A stretch of DNA of 14,385 nt from contig JAODNF010000269.1 in the NCBI GenBank assembly GCA_025464915.1, forward strand, positions 1 through 14,385, given 5' to 3'. The DNA comes from Frankiales bacterium (GTDB taxonomy: Bacteria; Actinomycetota; Actinomycetes; Mycobacteriales; SCTD01). Both the position numbers and the translations under genes were made by a program. This document shows positions 1-6,210 of this stretch, in pieces (positions within the stretch are counted from its first letter, which is position 1; each line of letters begins with the position of its first letter). Under the pieces are notes generated by a model. That model was not told the origin of the DNA. It saw only the letters and a list, made by a program, of their open reading frames with translations, and made no database searches.

Positions 1-3000
1 CACCGCTCGCCGCGCAGCAGGGCGAGAGCCGCTTCCCTCGTCGCGACCTCGACGGCCGCGACGCTCGGCGCCGACGCGATGGTGCGTCCGACCGAGAGCA
101 GCGTGGTGAACCGGTCGAACACCGAGACGGTGTCCTGGACCTCGCCCGTCTCGTGCGCGTCGTGCACCTCCAGCCCGCGGACGGCGGCTCGTGCCAGCTC
201 CAGCTGACCGCGCTCGCCGCCGCGGGCGACGGCGAGCTCGCCCTGCTCCTGCCGGGTGAGAGCGGCCTCATAGGTCGCTCCCTGTGCCAAGGCGACCTCG
301 AGGCTCCGTGCCAGCTGCCGGTCGGCGAGCCGGTCACGACCCCGCAGCGCGGCGACCAGGCCCGCTTCGCGGAGCGCGTGCGGGCGCTGGTTGGCATAGC
401 TCGCTGCCCAGAACCTCGCCACGCGCACAGCTCGACGCGCCACCCGGACCCGGCGACGCCGCTCGGCGGCGTTGCGCGCCGGTGACTCCTCGGCGAGCCG
501 TCGCAGGACCGTGGCCCGCCACGGCGCCACCGGGGCGACGTACTCCTGGCGCAGTCCGGCCTTGCGCACCGTCGCGGCTGCGTCGTCGAGATGACGGAGC
601 GCGAGGTCGAGGTCGTCGGACGCCAGGGCGTGCAGGCCCGCGGCCAGCAGCAGCTCGGTGCGGGTGCTCGCGTCCTCGCCGCCCCTCGCGAGCTCGCGCT
701 CGAGAAGGCGGCCGTCGACACGCCCGCCGAGGGACCGGGTCCAGACGGACAGGGCGACACCCGCCGACGTGGTGTCGCCGATGGCGCTGGCGGTGGCGTG
801 GACGTCACGCGCCATTCGGACCGCCTCGGGGAGCTCGCCCTTGCGGTGCAGGCACATCGCGAGGTTCCAGCCGGCGGTGTTGCTCTCCCACTTGTCGCCC
901 GTGGCCTCGAGCAGGCGCAGTGCCTCGCGGCAGGCCTCCTCGCCCTCCTCGAAGCGGGAGGCGGCGTAGAGGGCGACACCGGCGAACCCGCGGCTCTGTC
1001 CCTGGCCCCAGACGTCACCCAGCTGCTCCCGCACCTCGAGCGACCGCTCGGCGTACCGGAGGGCGCGCGCGAACCAGGGGAGCATGGTCATGACGGGTGC
1101 GTGCTCGGACCACGCCTGTCCGAGCTCGAGGGACGGGGGATAGCGCTCCGCGAGGTTCAGGCCGCGTAGGTGCGCCCAGCCGCACGGCACCTTGCCGCTG
1201 TGGAACCAGTAGAGGTAGGCGAGCCGGCTGTAGAGGCGCATGGCCAGCGTGCTGGCCTCGTCGGGCTGACGACGGCCGGTCGCGATGCGCGGGAGCAGCG
1301 TGTGGCCGGTCTGGACGAGCAGCTCCCACAGCAGCCAGATCGCCTGCAGGACAGGGCTTCTCGGTACCCGGCGTCCCAGGCCGCGCATGGCTCCCTCGAG
1401 GTGCAGGCGAGCGGTCGTGACGTCGCCCTGCTTGAAGGCGAGGTCGCCGAGCTTGCCCTCCAGGGCGGCTGCGTGCAGCTGGTCCTCGACGAGCGAGTGC
1501 GCCAGGAGCAGCTGCTCCTCGGCCTCCCGGTAGACGCCCTGCAGGATCAGGACGTCACCGAGCCCCTCGGCGACCCGCACCCTGGTCTCGTCCTCGCTGA
1601 CCCCGCGGGCCGCCATCCGGTAGTGGGCGACGGCCGACTCGAGGCCGTGCTGGGCGCGGGCCAGCTCCGCGGCCCGGAGGGCGTAGGGCAGCGCCGCCTC
1701 GTGCCGGCCGGCCGCGTCCAGGTGGTAGGCGAGGTCGAACACGCCGGCGTCGTCGCCGCCGGCCTTGAGCAGCGCGCTCGCGGCGAAGCTGTGCAGCATC
1801 CCGCGGGCCTCGCCGCCGAGGCGGTCGAGCAGCGCTTCACGGATCTTGTCGTGGGAGAAGCTGCAGCGCCCGGTGCGCTCATCGATCCAGAGCAGGCGTC
1901 GACGGCGGGCGTCGTCGAGGATGGCTGTCGCCTGCTCAGGGTTGCCGACGAGCGAGACCGCGAGCTGGACGTCGAACTCCTTGCCGAGGACCGCTCCGGC
2001 CGACAGCAGACGCAGGCTCTCGGCGGACAGCAGCTCGAGCCGGCGTACGAGGAACGCCGCCGAACGGCGCGCCGTCTGCACGTCCTGCAGGGCGGACTCG
2101 TCGACCACCCACCCGTCGTCGTCGGGTTGAAGCGCACCGGACTCCACCAGTCCGCGCAGCACGGCGGCGCCCATGAAGGGGCTGCCGTCTGCGAGCCGCA
2201 CGACCGTCTGCACGGCACTGAGCGGGAGCGGCCCCGCCATGGACTCGGCCAGGTGCGCCATCGCCTGGGGCGGGAGCGTGCCGAGCTGGACCGGCACCGC
2301 CTGCGTGAGAGCGCGCAGCGGGTGGTCGGCGGCCACCTCCTCGGAGCGGAACGCAGCGATGACGCCGAGGTGGCGTGGCGGGGTGCCGCTGCCGAACACC
2401 TCCGACAGCAGCCGCACGGTCAAGCCGTCGGCCCACTGGCAGTCGTCGAGGACGATGACGACGGGCGTGGCCGCACTGGCCACTGAGGTCAGCAGCAGCT
2501 GCAGCGCGGCGAGGCTGCGCTGCTCACCGAACTGCTCCGGGCCGCCGTCGTCCTCGGCGGCGGGACCGAGGACCGCCGCCAGCGCCGGCAGCGCGCGCAC
2601 GGCCGTCGACGACGCCTCGCCCATCCGCTCTCGCAAGCTGTCGTCGTGGGTGTGCTCGACCAGGTCCTGGGCCACGCCGTGCAGCAGGGTGAACGGTCGT
2701 TGCGCCGCCTGCGCCACGCCCTGCCCGTGCAGGAACACCGCCCCGGAACCGCCGGCCTGCAGCGTGAGCTCGGTGAGCAGCCGGCTCTTCCCGCCGCCCG
2801 AGTCGGCCTCGAGGAGCACCAGGCCGCCACCGCCGGCCACCACGTCCTCGACGAGGGCCTGCAGGGTGGCGAGCTCGGCATCGCGTCCGACGAAGGCCGG
2901 GTCCGTGAGGCTGTGCCGCTGGTCGGACCGGCCCACGACCAGGCGAGGGTCGAGGTCCCCGGCGCGGACCGCCTGCAGGAGAGCCTCGAGGTCGGACGTG

Positions 3001-3794
3001 AGGGCGGCAGCCGACTGGTAGCGCTCGGCAGGCTCCTTGCGCAGCAAGCGTTGCAGAACCGCGTCGAGCGCCCGCGGCACGTGCACACCCAGGTCGTGCA
3101 GCTCGGGCACCGGCGTCGACAGGTGCTGCCGGAGCATGTCGCCGACGGTCGGCCCGAGGAACGGCGGGCGTCCGGCCAGGCACTCGAACAGCAGCACGCC
3201 GACCGCGTAGAGGTCGGACCGCTCGTCGGCCGGGGCGGCGAGCAGACCCGCGGACTCCGGCGCGAGGTACCGGACGGTGCCCACCAGCTCGTCGCGGATG
3301 GACTCGTCGAGCCACGGGCTGCGGGCGAAGCCGAAGTCGATCAGGGTGACGCTGCCGACCGGGTCGCCCTCGACGATCACGTTCGCCGGCTTCACGTCCC
3401 GGTGGCAGACACCGGCGGCGTGCGCGACCTCCAGGGCGCTGGACAGCGAGACACCGATGAGCAGCACGTCGGCCAGCGCAAGGGGCCCCGCCTGCAGCCG
3501 GGCCTCGAGCGTTGCGCCGGGGACGTACTGCTGCACGAGGTAGAGCACGCCGTCCGCGCTGCCGGCGTCGTGCAGGCCGGTGAGGCCGGTGCTCTCGAGC
3601 TGGCGCAGCACCTGGGTCTCGTGCTCGAAGCGCAGCCGTGCCGTCGGGGAGATGGCGGTCGGGTCGATGGTCTTGACCACGACGTCGAGACCGGTGGCCG
3701 CGTCGAGCGCGGACCAGGTCTCCACGCCGTTGCCGCGCTTCAGGCAGGCGCCCAGGAGGTATCGCGCGGCGAAGGGGCCGGTCGCGGCGTCCAT
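1..3794 (-). CDS. Large multidomain Ser/Thr kinase - STAND/AAA ATPase - TPR protein (3' end beyond left edge)
   Basis: This is an intracellular signalling protein of which about 1264 residues are visible; the frame is still open at base 1. The Ser/Thr kinase domain (about 10-275) has VVK with Lys41, HRDVKPAN (Asp133, Asn138), DFG (Asp153) and an APE motif (YLAPES). Its glycine loop is degenerate (LGACLKRGNG). An ATPase domain (about 300-600) follows, with a P-loop ADSGGGKS (Lys336), where Ala replaces the usual first Gly, and Walker B VIVLDDCQWAD (Asp450/451). A long Ala/Leu/Arg-rich helical TPR-like region runs from about 680 to 1210. The last visible residues (FDRFTTLLSVGRTIAS onward, about 1226) look like the start of a GAF domain. 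This order matches actinobacterial kinase/ATP-binding/sensor histidine kinase fusions, so a GAF and histidine kinase end is inferred but not seen. The ATG at 3794 is chosen because GGAG lies 3 bases upstream; an in-frame GTG at 3812 lacks a ribosome site. Confidence 0.88.
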   Translation of the reverse strand, partial: MDAATGPFAARYLLGACLKRGNGVETWSALDAATGLDVVVKTIDPTAISPTARLRFEHETQVLRQLESTGLTGLHDAGSADGVLYLVQQYVPGATLEARLQAGPLALADVLLIGVSLSSALEVAHAAGVCHRDVKPANVIVEGDPVGSVTLIDFGFARSPWLDESIRDELVGTVRYLAPESAGLLAAPADERSDLYAVGVLLFECLAGRPPFLGPTVGDMLRQHLSTPVPELHDLGVHVPRALDAVLQRLLRKEPAERYQSAAALTSDLEALLQAVRAGDLDPRLVVGRSDQRHSLTDPAFVGRDAELATLQALVEDVVAGGGGLVLLEADSGGGKSRLLTELTLQAGGSGAVFLHGQGVAQAAQRPFTLLHGVAQDLVEHTHDDSLRERMGEASSTAVRALPALAAVLGPAAEDDGGPEQFGEQRSLAALQLLLTSVASAATPVVIVLDDCQWADGLTVRLLSEVFGSGTPPRHLGVIAAFRSEEVAADHPLRALTQAVPVQLGTLPPQAMAHLAESMAGPLPLSAVQTVVRLADGSPFMGAAVLRGLVESGALQPDDDGWVVDESALQDVQTARRSAAFLVRRLELLSAESLRLLSAGAVLGKEFDVQLAVSLVGNPEQATAILDDARRRRLLWIDERTGRCSFSHDKIREALLDRLGGEARGMLHSFAASALLKAGGDDAGVFDLAYHLDAAGRHEAALPYALRAAELARAQHGLESAVAHYRMAARGVSEDETRVRVAEGLGDVLILQGVYREAEEQLLLAHSLVEDQLHAAALEGKLGDLAFKQGDVTTARLHLEGAMRGLGRRVPRSPVLQAIWLLWELLVQTGHTLLPRIATGRRQPDEASTLAMRLYSRLAYLYWFHSGKVPCGWAHLRGLNLAERYPPSLELGQAWSEHAPVMTMLPWFARALRYAERSLEVREQLGDVWGQGQSRGFAGVALYAASRFEEGEEACREALRLLEATGDKWESNTAGWNLAMCLHRKGELPEAVRMARDVHATASAIGDTTSAGVALSVWTRSLGGRVDGRLLERELARGGEDASTRTELLLAAGLHALASDDLDLALRHLDDAAATVRKAGLRQEYVAPVAPWRATVLRRLAEESPARNAAERRRRVRVARRAVRVARFWAASYANQRPHALREAGLVAALRGRDRLADRQLARSLEVALAQGATYEAALTRQEQGELAVARGGERGQLELARAAVRGLEVHDAHETGEVQDTVSVFDRFTTLLSVGRTIASAPSVAAVEVATREAALALLRGER

Positions 3795-3837
3795 GCACTC
3801 CTGCCTGGTCACTCAGGCGAGGCTGGGTCCCCGCACC

Positions 3838-3860
3838 CCTCCCACGGTGGTCGAGGGAGG
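3838..3860 (-). repeat. Inverted repeat upstream of the kinase gene
   Basis: CCTCCC (3838-3843) and GGGAGG (3855-3860) are perfect 6-base inverted arms around an 11-base loop. They end 44 bases upstream of the kinase start codon, in the 144-base gap between the MFS stop and the kinase start. It could be an operator or leader hairpin, or chance in GC-rich DNA. Confidence 0.3.
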
Positions 3861-3882
3861 CCGTGTCCGACATAGCCACTTC

Positions 3883-3901
3883 GTGCTGATCCCCTCAGCA
3901 C
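3883..3901 (-). terminator. Stem-loop downstream of the MFS gene, possible terminator without T-tract
   Basis: GTGCTGA (3883-3889) and TCAGCAC (3895-3901) form a perfect 7-bp stem with a 5-base loop. It lies 37 bases after the MFS stop and about 89 bases before the kinase start on the minus strand. No T-run follows on the minus strand, so it is not a textbook intrinsic terminator. Termination of the thioesterase-MFS transcript or an operator for the kinase gene are both possible. Confidence 0.4.
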
Positions 3902-3938
3902 TGACAGTGACGGGTGGGCTAGGACAGACCCGTGCGGA

Positions 3939-5204
3939 TCAGGCGATCTCGGGCACGAGCACGCGGGTCGGCGCGGTCCGTGCACTCCCGATGCCGAGCG
4001 ACAGGCCGGCGGCGACCATGCACAGCGCGCCGGCGCCGTACCAGGCCAGGTCGTAGCTGCCGAGGCTCGTGCGGATGGCTCCGGCGACCGTCGCCGCGAC
4101 GGCCGCTCCGATCTGGTGGCTCGCGAACACCCAGCCGAACACCAGCGTCCCCTGGTCGCCGTAGACCTGACGGCAGAGGGTCACGGTGGGCGGGACCGTC
4201 GCCACCCAGTCGAGCCCGTAGAACAGGACGAACACCAGCATGTGCGGGTGCAGCGAGCTCGCGAACAGGCTGGGGAGCACGAACAGGCTCAGCCCACGCA
4301 GGCTGTAGTACCACCAGAGCAGCTTCGCGCTGTCGACGCGATCGGTGAGGTACCCCGACCCGATGGTCCCGACGATGTCGAAGATGCCGACGAGCGCGAG
4401 CAGGCTCGCTGCCGTGGTCGACGGCAGGCCGTGGTCGTGCGCAGCCGGGATGAAGTGCGTGCCGACGAGGCCGTTGGTGCTCGCGCCGCAGATGAAGAAC
4501 CCGCCCGCGAGCAACCAGAACGGCCTGGTCCGTGAAGCACCTCGAAGCGCTCCGATCGCCTGCTTGGCAGGCGATCCGGTGCGGACGAAGGGCGGTGGCT
4601 CCTCGGTCGCGCCGTACGGGAGCAGACCGACGTCGGCGGGGCGCTCGCGTACGGCAAGGACGACGAGAGGTACGACGGCAAGGGCCGCGAGCGACACGGT
4701 CCAGGCAGCTGTGCGCCAGCCGTGGGAATCGACGAGGGCGGCGAGCAGCGGGAGGAAGACCAGCTGGCCGGTGGCTCCCGCCGCGGTGAGGATCCCGGTG
4801 ACCAGACCGCGCTGGGTGTGGAACCAGCGGTTCGCGATGGTCGCGGCGAACACCAGTGCCATCGAGCCGGTCCCGAGCCCGACGAGCACGCCCCAGCACA
4901 GGACGAGCTGCCAGGGCTGGGTCATGTGCGTCGTGAGGGCCGAGCCGGCTGAGACCAGCACGAGCGCGACCGCGACCACCCGCCGGATGCCGAAGCGCTC
5001 CATGAGGGCGGCGGCGAACGGCGCCGTGACCCCGTAGAGCAGCAGGTTGACGCTGACGGCCAGGGAGATGGTGCCGCGGTCCCAGCCGAACTCGTTCTGG
5101 AGCGGGACGATGAGGACCCCCGGGGTGGCCCGGAAGCCGGCGGCTCCGACGATCGCGACGAAGGCGACGGCAGCGACGACCCACGCGCGGTGGACGCGGG
5201 TCAT
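3939..5204 (-). CDS. MFS transporter, monocarboxylate/OFA-like
   Basis: A 421-residue integral membrane protein of the major facilitator superfamily, a normal length for 12 transmembrane helices. Hydrophobic segments run from about residue 8 (WVVAAVAFVAIVGAAGF) to about 405. A polar central loop at about 187-227 separates two six-helix halves. The N-half has TPGVLIVPLQNEFGWDRGTIS and the C-half GYLTDRV, the pattern seen in monocarboxylate- and oxalate/formate-type MFS carriers. The substrate cannot be read from sequence; a small carboxylic acid is inferred from family resemblance. The ATG at 5204 overlaps the thioesterase stop codon (ATGA), so translation is probably coupled. Extending the frame to 5312 adds 36 Arg-rich residues that lie inside the thioesterase gene and are not transporter-like. 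Confidence 0.88.
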   Translation of the reverse strand: MTRVHRAWVVAAVAFVAIVGAAGFRATPGVLIVPLQNEFGWDRGTISLAVSVNLLLYGVTAPFAAALMERFGIRRVVAVALVLVSAGSALTTHMTQPWQLVLCWGVLVGLGTGSMALVFAATIANRWFHTQRGLVTGILTAAGATGQLVFLPLLAALVDSHGWRTAAWTVSLAALAVVPLVVLAVRERPADVGLLPYGATEEPPPFVRTGSPAKQAIGALRGASRTRPFWLLAGGFFICGASTNGLVGTHFIPAAHDHGLPSTTAASLLALVGIFDIVGTIGSGYLTDRVDSAKLLWWYYSLRGLSLFVLPSLFASSLHPHMLVFVLFYGLDWVATVPPTVTLCRQVYGDQGTLVFGWVFASHQIGAAVAATVAGAIRTSLGSYDLAWYGAGALCMVAAGLSLGIGSARTAPTRVLVPEIA

Positions 5205-5701
5205 CTGGCGAACACGAGGCAGGTGCTCTTGGCGGTGGCGACGACCTTGCCGTCCGCAGTCCTGACGTCGCCCTCCGAGAAGGCTGCGCGACGGCCGCGG
5301 CGGGTCACCCACCCGCGGGCGGTGAGCAGCCCGCTGGCGCTGGTGACGGGGCGCAGGTAGGAGACGCCGATGTCGAGGCTGGTGTAACCGACGCCCTTGT
5401 CCAGGGTGCTGTGCACGGCGCAGGCCGTGACGCTGTCCAGCAGGGTGCAGACCAGTCCGCCGTGCACGACGCCGATCGGGTTGTAGGCCGACTCGTCTGG
5501 CAGGCAGGTGAACTCCACCTCGCCGTCCTTGACGCTGCTGACGCCGAACTCCATCAGGCCCCCGATGGGCGCTCCGGGGATGCGCCGCTCCGCGACGGCG
5601 GTGAGGAACTCCAGCCCGCTGAGGTCCGCGGCCATCGCCGCGGTCTGCATCGGGTCGTACCAGGTCACGGTCTTGCTGCGCGGCTCACCCCAGGACTCCA
5701 T
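5201..5701 (-). CDS. PaaI-family hotdog-fold acyl-CoA thioesterase
   Basis: A 166-residue protein with the PaaI/YdiI-type hotdog signature: NPIGVVHGG at 74-82 followed by the helix LVCTLLDSVTACAV with Asp89. In this family the HGG loop binds the thioester and an acidic residue on the helix assists hydrolysis of acyl-CoA to free acid and CoA. The later strands (YTSLDIGVSYLRPV, then GWVTRRGRRAAFSEGDV) complete the fold. The first ~25 residues extend beyond the usual core; Met18 is an alternative start. No ribosome site precedes the ATG at 5701, but a good promoter lies 7 bases upstream, which supports a leaderless transcript. It is the first gene of a pair with the MFS transporter and is divergent from a HxlR regulator. 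Hydrolysis of an acyl-CoA coupled to export of the acid is an inferred role; the substrate is unknown. Confidence 0.87.
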   Translation of the reverse strand: MESWGEPRSKTVTWYDPMQTAAMAADLSGLEFLTAVAERRIPGAPIGGLMEFGVSSVKDGEVEFTCLPDESAYNPIGVVHGGLVCTLLDSVTACAVHSTLDKGVGYTSLDIGVSYLRPVTSASGLLTARGWVTRRGRRAAFSEGDVRTADGKVVATAKSTCLVFAR

Positions 5702-5708
5702 GGCCGGA

Positions 5709-5737
5709 ACCGTAGACGTGGCTGACTTCGTTGTCCA
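5709..5737 (-). promoter_or_regulatory. Candidate promoter for the thioesterase-MFS pair (leaderless)
   Basis: On the minus strand, TGGACA (5737-5732) and TACGGT (5714-5709) are separated by exactly 17 bases. The -35 matches TTGACA at 5 of 6 positions and the -10 keeps the T-A---T frame. Seven bases separate the -10 from the ATG at 5701, so transcription would begin at or next to the start codon. This agrees with the absence of a ribosome site. Confidence 0.5.
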
Positions 5738-5741
5738 TACT
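5713..5741 (+). promoter_or_regulatory. Candidate promoter for the HxlR-type regulator (leaderless)
   Basis: TAGACG (5713-5718) and CATACT (5736-5741) are spaced by 17 bases, and the ATG at 5748 lies 6 bases after the -10. The element overlaps the opposing thioesterase promoter almost completely, so the two polymerases would exclude each other. One regulator site in the 46-base gap could control both directions. The match to consensus is moderate. Confidence 0.4.
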
Positions 5742-5747
5742 CAGGTG

Positions 5748-6179
5748 ATGGCCCGCACGTGCTCCATTGCCCGCGCCCTCGCACTGGTGGGGGAGCGGTG
5801 GGCGCTGCTCGTCGTCCGGGAGGTCTCCCTCGGCGTCCGGCGCTTCGCCGAGATCCAGGTGGCCACCGGCGCGCCGCCGGCCGTGCTGTCCGCCCGGCTG
5901 CGCGACCTGGTGGCCGCCGGCGTGCTCGAGACCCGGCCCTACCAGGAGCCCGGCTCCCGGGCCCGGGAGGAGTACGTCCTGACGCCCGTGGGTCGCTCGT
6001 TGCAGCCGGTCCTGACGGCGCTCAAGGACTGGGGCGACGCGCACCTGTGCGACGAGCGCGGCATCCCGGTCGTCACCCGCCACGTCGACTGCGGCGCGCC
6101 GGTCCACGCCGAGCTGGTGTGCGAGAGCGGTCATCGCGTGGGGGCTCGCGAGCTGCGTGCGGAGCCGCGCTGGCCCTGA
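5748..6179 (+). CDS. HxlR-family winged-helix transcriptional regulator
   Basis: A 143-residue DNA-binding regulator. It has the HxlR core from the start: the N-terminal Cys5 (ARTCSIARALALVGERW), the GVRRFAEI segment, the recognition helix region LSARLRDLVAAGVLETRPY (about 47-65), the wing ending EEYVLTPVGRSL, and the C-terminal dimer helix PVLTALKDWGD. In some family members the N-terminal Cys senses electrophiles or oxidants; Cys5 is in the equivalent place. The tail (HVDCG...LVCESGH, Cys115 and Cys125) resembles the Cys/His tail common in this family. The ATG at 5748 is the first codon of the conserved domain; the frame is open far upstream, but that part is antisense to the thioesterase. 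Divergent placement suggests it controls the thioesterase-MFS pair. Its stop is only 31 bases from the longest reading of the next plus-strand gene, so read-through into the signalling operon is possible. Confidence 0.9.
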   Translation: MARTCSIARALALVGERWALLVVREVSLGVRRFAEIQVATGAPPAVLSARLRDLVAAGVLETRPYQEPGSRAREEYVLTPVGRSLQPVLTALKDWGDAHLCDERGIPVVTRHVDCGAPVHAELVCESGHRVGARELRAEPRWP

Positions 6180-6197
6180 GGGCAGTCCTGAGACGTT

Positions 6198-6205
6198 GTC
6201 ATGAC
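6198..6205. promoter_or_regulatory. 8-bp palindrome in the leader of the signalling operon
   Basis: GTCATGAC is a perfect palindrome overlapping a -35-like TTGTCA (6196-6201). A weak -10-like CAGTGT (6219-6224) follows after 17 bases. It may be an operator half or chance; no second copy was noticed nearby. Confidence 0.25.
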
Positions 6206-6210
6206 TGGCT

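Noticed and set aside
1170..3875. Long plus-strand open frames (for example 1170-2486 and 2646-3875)
   Set aside because: They mirror the kinase/ATPase gene on the minus strand, whose motifs (HRD, DFG, P-loop, Walker B) are unambiguous; the plus translations show no domain.
2524..3879. A minus-strand open frame starting at 3879 in another phase
   Set aside because: The translation is Arg/Pro/Gly-rich without kinase motifs, while the frame from ATG 3794 carries every kinase signature and stays open to the window edge.
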